Shown here: positions 7,047 to 16,354 of the stretch, piece by piece
Layout: every line of letters begins with the position of its first letter
Position numbering within the stretch: the first letter of the stretch is position 1
Source of the DNA: Dehalococcoidia bacterium
GTDB taxonomy: Bacteria; Chloroflexota; Dehalococcoidia; Tepidiformales; Tepidiformaceae
DNA: 64,000 nucleotides
Direction: 5' to 3'
Assembly (NCBI GenBank): GCA_003104995.1
Contig: PQAO01000024.1
Location: 1 to 64,000 of the forward strand
Notes under the pieces: generated by a model
Told to the model about the DNA's origin: nothing
Databases searched by the model: none
The model's input: the letters and a program-made list of their open reading frames with translations, nothing else
Made by a program: the position numbers and the translations under genes

Positions 7047-9008
7047 ATGATCAATCGCAATTCGCTCGCCAGGGGAGTACCCGTACGGCTCGCCGTCGTG
7101 GCGCTGTTAGCGGCGCTGATCGTCACGGGGGCGGTGCGGGCCACCCCGGCCTTCGCCGCCGCACCAACCGTGGCGTCACTGAGCCCGGCAAGCGGGTCGA
7201 CCGCGGGGGGCTATCCGGTGGTGATTACCGGGACCGGGTTCACCGGTGTTTCCACCAACGGAGTCACCGTGGGCGGCATCGGAGTGAATGTTCTGGTCAA
7301 CAACGACACGACCATCACGATCATCTCCATGCCACCGCATACCGCAGGACCGGTGGACATCATCGTCTCTCACCCGACGGAGGGGACGAGCGCGAACACG
7401 GCGGCGGATGACTTCACCTACATCCAGGCGCCGACAGTCTCGGGGTTGAGCCCGACTTCCGGGCTGGTCGCGGGCGGCAACCTCGTGACCATCACCGGCC
7501 TCGGCTTCAGCGGTGCCAACGCGGTCAACTTCGGCGGTTCGATCGTGGCGCCAACGGTGATGAACGACACCACGATCACGGTGACCGCTCCCGCGCACCT
7601 GGCCGGGACGGTCGACGTGCTGGTGGTCCACCCCACGAACGGCACCAGCGCTAACACCATCGCCGATAACTACACGTACCTGGGCGTCCCGGTGGTGACG
7701 AGCCTTTCGCCCACCACCGGGCCCTCCGCCGGTGGAAACAACGTGACCATCACCGGCCTGAGCCTGACCGGGGCGACGCTGGTGACCTTCGGCGGGACCG
7801 CGACGGCGTTCGTGGTCACCGGCGATACGAGCATCACGGCAACGGCGCCGGCCCATGCGGCGGGAGCGGTCGACGTGCTGGTCACGACAGCGCAGGGCAC
7901 GAGCGTGAACACGGCAGCCGATGACTACACATACGGCGACCTTCCGGTGGTCACTTCGCTTAGCCCGGCAACCGGCCCGATCGCCGGCGGGACGGTCGTG
8001 ACAATCACCGGCACCGGCTTCACGGGAACAAACTCGGTGACCTTCGGGGGGACGGCGGCTGCGATAACGGCGGTCACGGCAACCACCATCACCGTGACGG
8101 CCCCGGCGCACACCGCCGGGACGGTCGATGTGCTGGTGACAACGCCCTCGGGCACGAGCGCGAACACGGCGGCCGACAACTTCATCTATACGAGCGGCCC
8201 AACGGTGACCTCGATCAGCCCGAAGTCTGGACCGGTCGAGGGTGGGACACTCGTGACGATCACGGGTTCCGGCTTCACCGGGGCCACATCGGTGACGTTC
8301 GGCGGGACTTCGGTGACGCCGACGGTGGCGAGCGATACGTCCATCACGGCGACATCTCCGGCCCGGGCTGCGGGGACGGTCGATGTCCGGGTGGTGACGC
8401 CGCTGGGGACAAGCCCGAACACCGCGGCCGATGACTTCGTCTATGGCGGCGGACCGATCATCACCTCGATTAGCCCGTCGAGCGGCGCGCCCGGCGGCGG
8501 CAACACGGTCACCATCACCGGGACCGGGTTCACGGGCGCCACCTCCGTGACGTTCGGGACAACTTCGCTGACGCCGACGGCTTCGAGCGACACGTCGATC
8601 TCTGTCGTTGCTCCCGCGGGGACGGGCACCGTCGACATCCGCGTCGTCACTCCGGTGGGGACAAGCCCGAACACGGCGGCCGACAACTACACCTACGGCA
8701 GCACCACAAGGACGTTCACGCTGTACTTCCGGTGGACGCTGCTCGTGTGGACCGGGGCGAACGGAGCGAGCGTGGCTTCGGCGCTTTCGGGGCAGGAGAC
8801 GCCGCCGAACCCTGCGACGAACGATGTCTCGGGGATCGTAACGGCCATCTTCAAGTACAATAACGCGCAGCAGCGGTTCGAAGGCTACTTCCCAGGGAGC
8901 GCCAACGTACCGGGAGCCAACGATTTCACGACGTTCATGCAAGGCGAGGCCTACTGGTTCGCCATCAACAGTTCCAGCGGAGCCAGCTGGACGGTCCTCG
9001 CCAACTAG
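7047..9008 (+). CDS. Exported cell-surface protein with six IPT/TIG repeats
   Basis: A 653-residue secreted protein. Residues 1-39 are a classical signal peptide (basic start, VRLAVVALLAALIVTG, cleavage near AFA-AA). Six immunoglobulin-like IPT/TIG domains of about 80-85 residues follow, each opening with a variant of VTSLSPxSGPxxGG and containing VTFGG and a GTSANTAADDF-type end. Residues ~555-653 form a separate C-terminal domain (FTLYFRWTLLVWTGANG ... GYFPGS ... FMQGEAYWFAI) of a type I associate with Chloroflexota surface proteins. It probably acts in adhesion or as a wall-associated scaffold. The ATG at 7047 is chosen because it begins the signal peptide. It heads a block of five exported proteins. 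Confidence 0.85.
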   Translation: MINRNSLARGVPVRLAVVALLAALIVTGAVRATPAFAAAPTVASLSPASGSTAGGYPVVITGTGFTGVSTNGVTVGGIGVNVLVNNDTTITIISMPPHTAGPVDIIVSHPTEGTSANTAADDFTYIQAPTVSGLSPTSGLVAGGNLVTITGLGFSGANAVNFGGSIVAPTVMNDTTITVTAPAHLAGTVDVLVVHPTNGTSANTIADNYTYLGVPVVTSLSPTTGPSAGGNNVTITGLSLTGATLVTFGGTATAFVVTGDTSITATAPAHAAGAVDVLVTTAQGTSVNTAADDYTYGDLPVVTSLSPATGPIAGGTVVTITGTGFTGTNSVTFGGTAAAITAVTATTITVTAPAHTAGTVDVLVTTPSGTSANTAADNFIYTSGPTVTSISPKSGPVEGGTLVTITGSGFTGATSVTFGGTSVTPTVASDTSITATSPARAAGTVDVRVVTPLGTSPNTAADDFVYGGGPIITSISPSSGAPGGGNTVTITGTGFTGATSVTFGTTSLTPTASSDTSISVVAPAGTGTVDIRVVTPVGTSPNTAADNYTYGSTTRTFTLYFRWTLLVWTGANGASVASALSGQETPPNPATNDVSGIVTAIFKYNNAQQRFEGYFPGSANVPGANDFTTFMQGEAYWFAINSSSGASWTVLAN

Positions 9009-9038
9009 TCTCCCCTCGCGGGAAAGGAACGCAAACAT

Positions 9039-9596
9039 ATGAAGAGCGCTACACAGCACATCGCCAGGCCGGGGGTCGCGCTGGCCGTGGCCCTGCTCCT
9101 GGCCCTCGCCAGCTTCTCGGTATCGTTGGCCCAGTCGCCGCCAAACCCGCCTTCGCGGTTTGTCGGCAGCGTGACGGTCGACGGGACACCGGCGCCTGCC
9201 GGGACGTTGATCGAGGTCCGCATCGGTGCGACCACCTGCGGCGTAACGACGGTGTTCATGGCATCGGGTGAGGCGCGCTATGTGGTCGACTCGCCGGCGC
9301 TCGATCCTTCGGCCGCGCCGAACTGCGGCACGGAGTCATCGACCGTCTCGTTCTACGTTGGGGGACGGCTTGCAGCCCAGACTGCCCCCTGGCGGAACTG
9401 GGAGCTGAACCAGGTGAACCTGACGGTGACCGCGGCCACGCCGACGGTTGCACCAACGCCGACGCCGAAGGTGCCGAGCGCCGGTAACTCGGTGGGCACC
9501 GACTACGGCTTCAGCCCGTTGTGGATCGCGAGCATGGCGGCCCTTGCCATCGTCGGGTTCACGGGGATGGGCTGGGCCGCGGCGCGCCGCAGCTAG
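9039..9596 (+). CDS. Exported protein with C-terminal membrane anchor
   Basis: A 185-residue protein with an N-terminal signal peptide (ALAVALLLALASFSVSLAQS). A compact beta-rich domain follows, beginning FVGSVTVDGTPAPAGTLIEVRIG and carrying Cys residues around TTCGV and APNCGTE. Then come a Thr-Pro-rich linker (TPTVAPTPTPKVP) and a C-terminal membrane helix ending in AARRS. This is the design of a surface-displayed, membrane-tethered domain. AAAGGAA lies 10 bases before the ATG. It follows the IPT/TIG gene by 30 bases and is probably co-transcribed with it; a terminator follows. No enzymatic function is evident. Confidence 0.8.
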   Translation: MKSATQHIARPGVALAVALLLALASFSVSLAQSPPNPPSRFVGSVTVDGTPAPAGTLIEVRIGATTCGVTTVFMASGEARYVVDSPALDPSAAPNCGTESSTVSFYVGGRLAAQTAPWRNWELNQVNLTVTAATPTVAPTPTPKVPSAGNSVGTDYGFSPLWIASMAALAIVGFTGMGWAAARRS

Positions 9597-9620
9597 GCAG
9601 TTCGGACCAGGAACAACCGG

Positions 9621-9652
9621 GAAGGCCCCGCCGGCAGGTGGGGCCTTCTCTC
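9621..9652 (+). terminator. Terminator after the surface-protein pair
   Basis: Stem GAAGGCCCC / GGGGCCTTC (nine perfect pairs, ten-base loop) followed by TCTCTT, 25 bases after the stop codon. Confidence 0.85.
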
Positions 9653-9698
9653 TTCCGGGTCCCGCTGGTGACGCCCGCGGGGGTTAGCATACGAAGAC

Positions 9699-10121
9699 AT
9701 GAGCATTTCGCATCACCTCCCGGCGCCGCCCCGCGGCCTTCTCCTGCTCGCGATGGCCGTGGCGATCCTGATGGTGGGCTGCAGCCCCCGCGACGGCGAG
9801 GGCGGGCGCACGATCGTGGATGCGCCGATCGAGGCCATCGACATCCTTGTCCGGGAAAGCTTCCCGCCCGGTTACACGGCGAAGATCACCTCTGGCCTGC
9901 CCTCGGGCTGCGCGCGCTTCCACGAGGCGAAGATCACCGGGCGCAGCGGGACCACGATCACGATCTCGGTCACGAACACCATGCCATCAGACCCGAAAAC
10001 CATCTGTACCGGCATCTACGGCTACCACGAGACGAACCTCGACCTCGGGCAGGACTTCGTTTCCGGGCGGACCTACACCGTGCAAGTGAACAACAAGGAA
10101 GAGACGTTCAGGGCGCAGTAG
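9699..10121 (+). CDS. Small secreted lipoprotein of unknown function
   Basis: A 140-residue lipoprotein: signal sequence LLLLAMAVAILMVGC with a lipobox ending at the Cys that would be lipidated. The mature part is a small domain with SGLPSGCARFHEAKI and GRTYTVQVN, and I do not recognise the family. There is no ribosome-binding site; TAGCAT ends eight bases before the ATG, so translation may start from a leaderless mRNA. It stands between the surface-protein pair and a two-gene exported-protein operon. Confidence 0.75.
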   Translation: MSISHHLPAPPRGLLLLAMAVAILMVGCSPRDGEGGRTIVDAPIEAIDILVRESFPPGYTAKITSGLPSGCARFHEAKITGRSGTTITISVTNTMPSDPKTICTGIYGYHETNLDLGQDFVSGRTYTVQVNNKEETFRAQ

Positions 10122-10258
10122 GGGCGTCCTGGCGCCTGGCAATCGAGTGCCAACCGGAGCACCTTGACGCGAGTGCTAGACTCACGCCGGGTTGCAGGCT
10201 CAGTTTCGAGGCGCCGTGCCCCCGCCCCGAAACCCAATAGCCTGTCACGGGGGGCACC

Positions 10259-10999
10259 GTGGTGCGTCTTCCGCGGGGACGAGAGTGGCTGGTCGGCGGG
10301 GCAGCGCTGGGCGCGCTGGTGGCGGCGTTCGTGGTCGTGTACGTGTTCGCGCGGGGCGGCGGAGACGGCCCCTCCGCGGAGCAAGTCACCGGCGATCCCA
10401 CGCCGGGAGCCAGCGGAGAACTGACGGCAGCCGCGCTGCCCGGTGAGGGCTGGACCTCCTCCGGGACCGAACTGGTGTCGTTGTTCGATTCGCCAGACCC
10501 GGTATTCGCGGCCACGCCCGACCTCTCCGAATGCGCACCGATGCAGGCCTTTGAAGGTGCCCTCTTCGAGAACGAGTCCGCGTTTTCGAGCGGCGAGAGC
10601 CAGCTGTTCGAACGCCCCCTGGCCGATGGCGGGACGCTCCGCGTGACCCGGCTGACCGTGACCTTCGCGGACCCGGTGGCGGTTGAAGCGATACTGACGG
10701 CTGCCCGCGAGGCGCTCGGAGGGCCGGATTTCGGACGGTGCATGCTCGCCACCGCTGCCCGGGACGGCATCGAGGCGACCGCCGCGGAGGGGGCGGCGCT
10801 GCCGGTGCCTCCGGGAGGGGTGTCACGCGTGCTGCGGTACACGGCGGCCGCGGCGGCCGGCGGGGGGACGGTCACACAGGCAGTCGGGTGGTGGGGTGAG
10901 GGCGAGCGGCTGGTGGCGCTGACGATCTCGGCGGCGGGCGAGGGCCCCGATGATGCTGAGCTGGCCACAATTGCCCGAGCGGCCGGAGGTGCGCGATGA
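10259..10999 (+). CDS. Membrane-anchored exported protein of unknown function
   Basis: A 246-residue protein with a basic N-terminus and one membrane segment (VGGAALGALVAAFVVVYVF), then an extracytoplasmic domain of about 200 residues containing two Cys (SECAPMQ and GRCMLAT) that could form a disulfide. No known domain is recognised. The GTG at 10259 is the only sensible start. Its stop overlaps the start of the next gene in an ATGA arrangement, so the two are very likely translationally coupled and may work together at the cell surface. Confidence 0.7.
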   Translation: MVRLPRGREWLVGGAALGALVAAFVVVYVFARGGGDGPSAEQVTGDPTPGASGELTAAALPGEGWTSSGTELVSLFDSPDPVFAATPDLSECAPMQAFEGALFENESAFSSGESQLFERPLADGGTLRVTRLTVTFADPVAVEAILTAAREALGGPDFGRCMLATAARDGIEATAAEGAALPVPPGGVSRVLRYTAAAAAGGGTVTQAVGWWGEGERLVALTISAAGEGPDDAELATIARAAGGAR

Positions 11000-13650
11000 A
11001 GCGGTTCTCGTCGTGGGTCAGCGTGTTGATGGTGGCAGCGATCCTTGCGGTGTCGATTCCGCCGTACCAGGGGACGCCGGGGCGGGTGGCGCGTGCGCGC
11101 GCCCAGTCTGTCCCGACGACACTGGCGCTCAGTCCATCTTCGGGGCCGGCGCCGTCGGTCAACGGGACGCTCTCGGGGAGCGGTTGGTGCAACGGTGGGA
11201 TTGTGACTGTCTCGTCGGTGCCTGGGGGGCAGGCATCAGGCTCTGGTTCGACCGCGGGCGGGAACCTCAGCGGGACGTTCACCGTCACAGGTTCGCCGGG
11301 ACAGCTGGTGACCATCAACGTGGCTGCGGTATGCAGGGCCGGGAGTTCGAGCGCCCGCGCGAACTTCCGGTTCGATGACCCGACGCCCATCCCGCGGCCG
11401 ACCGCAACCTTCACGCCGACGAACACGGCAACGCCGTTGCCAACGCCGACCAACACAGCGACCGCGACGCCGACATCGACGGTCACCCCAACGGCAACGA
11501 ACACGCGGCCTGCGGCAGCGACGGCGACACCGACTCCTGCGGGACAGGGAGGCGCCACGCCCACGCCCACGCCTGCCGGGCGGGCGGGCTCTCCCACGCC
11601 AACGCCCACGCCCGCTGCCCAGCCGGGGACGGGGACGGTGCGGGTGATGGGCTGCACGCCGCCGCCAGGTGCGGTGAGCGTGAAGATGACCTACGCCGGG
11701 GGCGCGGCGCCGCCTCCGGCGTTTGTGGAACTCAACCTGCCTGCAGTGCAGGCGCCAGAGCCGCAGACGTTCACGTTTGCGCTGCCGCCGGAAGCGCCCG
11801 GCGGGACGCTGTTCGACCTGGTACCACAGGTGAACGACCCTTCTTGCCCGCCATCGGCAGCGGAGCCGGTGCTCTGGGACCCGGGGACGGCCAATAGCGC
11901 GTCGCTCTTCCTGCCCGCGGGCAAGAGCGACCTCTACGCGTCCAGCCATGGCAACATCATGCCGGCCGGCGATGTGGTGACATGGGTTACCTCCCGCCAG
12001 TTCAAAGCCGACCTCTGGGGAGTGGAGCAGCTCTTCTGGCTGTATTCGGCTGCGAAGTTCGACGGTGTGTCGTGGCAGGTCTCGCAGCAGCCCTTCTCCG
12101 GGGCGTTCGACCCGCTCGACCCGAACCCGGCGGGGATGCTCGCCTCGGGGGAGGCAAAGTGCGGGTCACCAGCCGAGTGCACGTTCCTTGTGGACTTCAG
12201 CGAGTTCATACCCGCGCCAAAAGCCGACCCGGAGAAGAAGGTGCTGAGGAAGGCTGCGTGGTCGTCACAGGCGATGGGCTCGCTGTTCGAGGTGATGCCG
12301 CTGTTCCAGGTGGCACAGGGAGTGGCCCGGCAGAAGGCCCCGGGCGGATCGCCGGCACCGTCGTCTTCCTCCGTGAGCCCGGTACCAGGCTCCGAGATGG
12401 CCTTTTCGAACTCGCCTGTCTCCGGGCTCCTCTACACGGCGCCGAAGGAGTTCTACTTCCGCGCCGTCCCAAAGGTGGGCGACACACTCCTCGGCCCGCA
12501 ATCAAACACGGTCGTCCTGCGCTGGCTGGGGCCATACGACGGGCCGGACCTGAAGAACATCAAGATCTACGACTGCTCGAAGACGCCCGAGGACCCGGTA
12601 TGCAAGGCGCAGCTGCCCAAGCCACCGAACTACACGGTGCAGATCCTCAGCTACAACGGGTGGATACCGCCCAAGGGCGGGCACGAGGGGTGTTTCGTCG
12701 TCACGGAGACGACCACCGCAGCGCTGATCAAGGGCTTCAGCCCCGAGATCACGTACAAGAAAGGCCAGACGCTCTGCCCGCCGAAACCGAAAAAGCCCAG
12801 CTTCCTCGAGTCCATCGTGAACTTCGTGGTAGACGCGGTGAACTGGGTAGCCAACACCTACGCGAAGCTGAAGGACGCGGTGATCGACCTCGTTTCGCAG
12901 TTCGTGCCGGCCGCCCTGTGCCCGAAGAGCTGCATCGGGGCGTTGCTGGACATCGGGCTGGCGGCACTGGGCATACCACCGAGCCTTCCGAACTTCGATC
13001 AGTTGATGGACCAGGGGCTCGACTACCTGGCCTCGACTGCCGTCGAGTCGATTGGCGTCCCGAAGGAGATCAAGGATTTGGCCGCGGGGCCAGCGAAGGA
13101 CCTCGCGATCGAGCAGTTCCAGGACGCGGCGAAACAACAGATCAAGGATGGGATCAAGGCGGGCATCAAGGAGATGCAGAAGAGCCTCTCGTCGCAGGTT
13201 GCCTGGATCCCCAATGGCGTGCCGATCAAGCCGGACCCACTGGGGGACTACCAGCCGCCGGCGATGACGTTCCGGGTGACCAGGAAGCCGGGCGCCGGCA
13301 CCTGCAGCGGGAACATCAGCGTGGGCGCGACGGTCTCGAACACGACCCCGGCGGGCCTGAAGGAACTGGACGGCCAACCGTGGGCGTGGCTCTATGAGGG
13401 AAAGTCGATCCCCCTCCCGTCGCTCGGAGAGAACGAGTCGGTGACCATCCCGGTGACGTTGAAGCCGCGTTTCAGCTACGGGTACCCGGGGGCGAAGTAC
13501 TACTCCTACAACAACGCCGCCTCCGGCTGGGCGAACCTCTACTACAACGGCATCGCCGAGCTGCACGCGCTGGGCGGCGGGTGCATCGGCGGCGACACGA
13601 TGAGCGTCCCGGCGGATGCCGTGCTCCTGGGGGCGTCGGTGGTGCCCTGA
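10996..13650 (+). CDS. Large exported protein with a Thr-Pro-rich stalk
   Basis: An 884-residue secreted protein. It has an N-terminal signal peptide (SVLMVAAILAVSIPPYQG), a small beta domain (residues ~35-125, TTLALSPSSGPAPSVNGTLSGSGW), then a ~90-residue Thr/Pro stalk with repeats such as TPTNTATPLPTPTN. The rest holds a Cys-containing beta-rich part and, around residues 620-740, a helical segment with CPKSCIGALLDIGLAALGIP. I recall that type of segment in exported Chloroflexota proteins, but no function is known to me. The stalk suggests surface display. The ATG overlaps the stop of the preceding gene (ATGA). Confidence 0.75.
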   Translation: MKRFSSWVSVLMVAAILAVSIPPYQGTPGRVARARAQSVPTTLALSPSSGPAPSVNGTLSGSGWCNGGIVTVSSVPGGQASGSGSTAGGNLSGTFTVTGSPGQLVTINVAAVCRAGSSSARANFRFDDPTPIPRPTATFTPTNTATPLPTPTNTATATPTSTVTPTATNTRPAAATATPTPAGQGGATPTPTPAGRAGSPTPTPTPAAQPGTGTVRVMGCTPPPGAVSVKMTYAGGAAPPPAFVELNLPAVQAPEPQTFTFALPPEAPGGTLFDLVPQVNDPSCPPSAAEPVLWDPGTANSASLFLPAGKSDLYASSHGNIMPAGDVVTWVTSRQFKADLWGVEQLFWLYSAAKFDGVSWQVSQQPFSGAFDPLDPNPAGMLASGEAKCGSPAECTFLVDFSEFIPAPKADPEKKVLRKAAWSSQAMGSLFEVMPLFQVAQGVARQKAPGGSPAPSSSSVSPVPGSEMAFSNSPVSGLLYTAPKEFYFRAVPKVGDTLLGPQSNTVVLRWLGPYDGPDLKNIKIYDCSKTPEDPVCKAQLPKPPNYTVQILSYNGWIPPKGGHEGCFVVTETTTAALIKGFSPEITYKKGQTLCPPKPKKPSFLESIVNFVVDAVNWVANTYAKLKDAVIDLVSQFVPAALCPKSCIGALLDIGLAALGIPPSLPNFDQLMDQGLDYLASTAVESIGVPKEIKDLAAGPAKDLAIEQFQDAAKQQIKDGIKAGIKEMQKSLSSQVAWIPNGVPIKPDPLGDYQPPAMTFRVTRKPGAGTCSGNISVGATVSNTTPAGLKELDGQPWAWLYEGKSIPLPSLGENESVTIPVTLKPRFSYGYPGAKYYSYNNAASGWANLYYNGIAELHALGGGCIGGDTMSVPADAVLLGASVVP

Positions 13651-13727
13651 CGGGAACCGCGGCGCGGAGCACATTGATCGTGGCGAGGCACTCTGCGAGC
13701 ATCCCGCGGGACTGGAGGGATGCCGCC

Positions 13728-14831
13728 ATGACCGATACACCACCACTTCCAACGAGCCCGGAGGGGCTGACACCGGGGTGGATGACGTGGGCCCTTCGCT
13801 GTGGCGGCGCGCTCCCCGAAGGGACCGTGACGGCCGTCGAAGCGGAAGTCATCGGCGCGGGGGTGGGGTTCATCGGCACGGTCGCGCGCCTGACCCTGAG
13901 TTACGACGGTGCCGCGCCCGGGGCCCCGGCGACGGTCATCGCGAAGCTGCCCTCGGACGACCCGGGGTCGCGGATGGTGGGGGTGGCTTTTGGGCTGTAC
14001 GAGCGGGAGGTCCGTTTCTATTCGGACCTGGCGAGCGACTGCGGGCTCCCCGCACCGAAGGCGTACTTTTCCGAGTACGACGCGGCCGCGGGGCAGGCGG
14101 CGATCCTGCTGGAGGACCTTTCGTCGGGTGCATTCGGCGACCAGGTGGCGGGCGCGACGCTCGTTGAAGCGGAGATGGCGATCGATGCCCTTGGGCCGTT
14201 CCACGCGAAGTGGTGGGGGAGCCCGGAGCTCGCGAACTACCCGTGGATCACCTCCGGTACCGAGACGATCCGCCAGCCGATCCAGATGATGTACGCGGCG
14301 GTGTGGCCCGTCGCGCTGGAGCGGTTCGGGCACCTCCTGCCAGAAAACCTCCGGCCGCTGATCCCGGATTTCGGGCGAAGGACGATGGTGGCGCTCGACC
14401 AGATGGCGCTCGGGCCGGAGACCCTCTGCCACGGCGATTACCGGACGGACAACATGTTCTTCGGCGCGCCAGGCTCGGACCGGCCCCTGGTGGTGTGCGA
14501 CTGGCAGGGGCCGGGGAGGGCCACCGGTGTGGTGGACGCCGCCTATTTCATTACCGGGAGCATGGACCCGGAAGCCCGCCGCAAGCACGAAGACGACCTC
14601 TTGCGGCGCTACCACCGCCACCTGCTCGAAGGCGGTGTGAGGGACTACTCGTTCGAGCAGTTGAAGACGGACTACCGGGGCTATTTCGCGGGCGTGATCG
14701 CGGGGAGCGTGGTGCTGCTGGGGACGCTGCCAGAGGGAAACGACCGGGGCAGGCGACTGATCGAGACATCGATCGAGCGGTTCATCACGGCGATGGAGGA
14801 CCACGACTCGCTGGCGCTGCTCCCGGAGTGA
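13728..14831 (+). CDS. Aminoglycoside-phosphotransferase / ecdysteroid-kinase-like protein
   Basis: A 367-residue member of the APH/choline-kinase fold. The catalytic loop is HGDYRTDN (Brenner motif HxDxxxxN) and the metal-binding Asp is in CDWQGPG. The D-W-Q form is typical of the ecdysteroid-kinase-like (CHK) branch, which in actinobacteria and Chloroflexota is often near acyl-CoA metabolism genes. It would phosphorylate a small hydroxylated substrate in the cytosol; the substrate is unknown. GGAGGG lies about eight bases before the ATG at 13728. The methyltransferase gene starts 39 bases after its stop. Confidence 0.83.
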   Translation: MTDTPPLPTSPEGLTPGWMTWALRCGGALPEGTVTAVEAEVIGAGVGFIGTVARLTLSYDGAAPGAPATVIAKLPSDDPGSRMVGVAFGLYEREVRFYSDLASDCGLPAPKAYFSEYDAAAGQAAILLEDLSSGAFGDQVAGATLVEAEMAIDALGPFHAKWWGSPELANYPWITSGTETIRQPIQMMYAAVWPVALERFGHLLPENLRPLIPDFGRRTMVALDQMALGPETLCHGDYRTDNMFFGAPGSDRPLVVCDWQGPGRATGVVDAAYFITGSMDPEARRKHEDDLLRRYHRHLLEGGVRDYSFEQLKTDYRGYFAGVIAGSVVLLGTLPEGNDRGRRLIETSIERFITAMEDHDSLALLPE

Positions 14832-14857
14832 GGGCGCCGGGCCGGGCACTTCCGGGG

Positions 14858-14863
14858 TAGACT
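14858..14863 (+). promoter_or_regulatory. -10 box of a probable leaderless promoter
   Basis: TAGACT ends seven bases before the ATG of the methyltransferase gene, and there is no ribosome-binding site. This geometry recurs at many genes in the window. Confidence 0.5.
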
Positions 14864-14870
14864 CCGCGGC

Positions 14871-15446
14871 ATGGCCGGTCAGGTTGAGTTCGGGCTGGGC
14901 AAGGGGAAGGTGTTCCCCCATCAGAAGGCGGGGTCGCTGCTGAACCCGGTGCGGCGGCTGATCCAGTCGCCACAGGCCGTGGTGCGCTGGATCGGGCTGC
15001 GGGGCGACGAGACGGTCCTCGAGTTGGGCTGCGGTCCGGGGTACTTCAGCATCGCGCTGCGCGACGCCACACCGCATGGCCGGCTGGTGCTGTTCGACCT
15101 GCAGCCCGAGATGCTCGGCATGGCCCGGAAGCGCGTGGGGCGGCACGGCAACGTCACAACCGTCGCGGGGAACGCGATGTCACTTCCGTTTCCGGCGGAG
15201 ACGTTTGGCGTGGTGTTCATCGCGGCCGTGCTCGGCGAGGTGCCCGACCGCCAGGCGTGCCTGCAGGAGGTGCGCCGAGTGCTTCGCCCCGGCGGGCGGC
15301 TGGTGGTCAACGAGGTGCGCGGTGACCCGGATTACATCAAGGCGGGGGACCTGGACCGGGCGTGCGGTGAAGCGGGGATGAAGCTCCGGCGGAGGCGGCG
15401 CGGGCGATTGAGGTGGACCTGCCTGGCGGAGTATGTCGCCGTTTGA
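14871..15446 (+). CDS. Class I SAM-dependent methyltransferase
   Basis: A 191-residue methyltransferase of the type 11 (UbiE-like) group. The SAM-binding motif I is VLELGCGPGYFSIAL (near residue 50), followed by an acidic end of strand 2 (VLFDLQPEML), a motif-II-like AGNAMSLPFPAETF and the late motif LRPGGRLVVNEV. These enzymes methylate small molecules, often quinones or lipids; the acceptor here is unknown. The start at 14871 is favoured by the TAGACT box seven bases upstream. It is followed by a copy of the dispersed palindrome. Confidence 0.88.
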   Translation: MAGQVEFGLGKGKVFPHQKAGSLLNPVRRLIQSPQAVVRWIGLRGDETVLELGCGPGYFSIALRDATPHGRLVLFDLQPEMLGMARKRVGRHGNVTTVAGNAMSLPFPAETFGVVFIAAVLGEVPDRQACLQEVRRVLRPGGRLVVNEVRGDPDYIKAGDLDRACGEAGMKLRRRRRGRLRWTCLAEYVAV

Positions 15447-15472
15447 GTTGGAGGTGGGGTGGCCGGCGGGGC

Positions 15473-15499
15473 GGCGCGCCATGACCGGCGCGCCTCGGA
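15473..15499. repeat. Single copy of the dispersed palindrome (GGCGCGCC version)
   Basis: GGCGCGCC-atgacc-GGCGCGCC followed by TCGGAT. Eight perfect pairs and the same downstream CTCGGAT signature as the copies at 6.0, 30.6 and 50 kb. It lies between the convergent methyltransferase and vapC-like genes. Confidence 0.75.
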
Positions 15500-15540
15500 T
15501 GGGGTGTACCGGGGAGTGGGAGGTGGGGGGTGTGTGGCCG

Positions 15541-15987
15541 TCAGCCGCCGGGGATGAGCACCTGTACGGCCGGGAACTGCTGGAAGCCGGAGTCCGTGGT
15601 CACCAGCGCGTAGCCACCGGCAAAGGCGAAGGCCGCAAGGTAGGCGTCCATCCAGAGCTTCGGCGAGGCGGCTGGCCGGTCGGTGAACTGCCTCCAGTAG
15701 CGATCCAGGCCGGGTGGCTCCGTGCCCAGGTACGCCACTCGCTCGTCGGCCAGCACGGCCTCGTACACCTGCCACGCCTGCTGGTTGTCGAGCGCTGAAC
15801 TGCCGTAGGCAGTGAAAACCGCGGGCGTCGTGAGCAACCTGAGCAGCGACTGCTGCGTGGCGCGACAGAACAACAGGCTCCCCGGTTCATCGACCGTCTC
15901 AAACCAGTTCCTTACCGGGGGCCCCAGGGCATGGTGCTCGATGAGCAGCGCAAGCCAGACGTTGACGTCGCAGAGGTGGCGAGTCAA
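15541..15987 (-). CDS. PIN-domain toxin (VapC-like ribonuclease)
   Basis: A 148-residue PIN-domain protein. The acidic active-site residues appear in order: Asp7 (LCDVNVWLAL), a Glu/Asp in the middle and Asp114 (LWMDAYLAAFA), then TTDSGF near the C-terminus. Such proteins are Mg-dependent RNases acting as toxins of type II toxin-antitoxin systems, many cleaving tRNA or rRNA. The longer form with the LLRLLTTPAVF region matches the group paired with ribbon-helix-helix antitoxins. Its start overlaps the stop of the antitoxin gene by four bases, so expression is coupled. Confidence 0.88.
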   Translation of the reverse strand: MTRHLCDVNVWLALLIEHHALGPPVRNWFETVDEPGSLLFCRATQQSLLRLLTTPAVFTAYGSSALDNQQAWQVYEAVLADERVAYLGTEPPGLDRYWRQFTDRPAASPKLWMDAYLAAFAFAGGYALVTTDSGFQQFPAVQVLIPGG

Positions 15988-16247
15988 CGGGTGAGCGCTT
16001 CGGCTTCCTGGTCGAGGAGGATTTCGGCAACGCGTCCCGGCGTGAGTTCCTCTTCCGGCGAAGCACGGTGGGCCGTGCGGATCAGCGGGAACTGCACGCG
16101 GCGGCCGGCTTCCTGGGGCGTGTCTTCGGACTCCAGGCCCCTTCGCAGCAGCTCGGGAATGAGGTCCTTCAATTTACGGCCCTCGCTCACGGCCCGGATC
16201 TTGATCGCCCTGATGAGGTCATCAGGCAGTTCGACCGTCGTCTTCAT
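15984..16247 (-). CDS. Ribbon-helix-helix antitoxin (VapB-like)
   Basis: An 87-residue partner of the PIN toxin. The first ~45 residues (KTTVELPDDLIRAIKIRAVSEGRK) fit a ribbon-helix-helix DNA-binding domain, and the C-terminal half would wrap and inhibit the toxin. Such antitoxins repress their own operon. There is no ribosome-binding site before the ATG; TAAGCT (reading on this strand) ends six bases upstream, again suggesting leaderless transcription. The two genes form a compact operon. Confidence 0.85.
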   Translation of the reverse strand: MKTTVELPDDLIRAIKIRAVSEGRKLKDLIPELLRRGLESEDTPQEAGRRVQFPLIRTAHRASPEEELTPGRVAEILLDQEAEALTR

Positions 16248-16354
16248 GCGCCCAGCTTACCAGAAAACCAGAAAGCTGGGGAACGCCAGCCAGCAATCAG
16301 GGAGCCACCACTCGCCGGCACTTCACCCCAGCATGCCACTACGATCCGGCGTGC

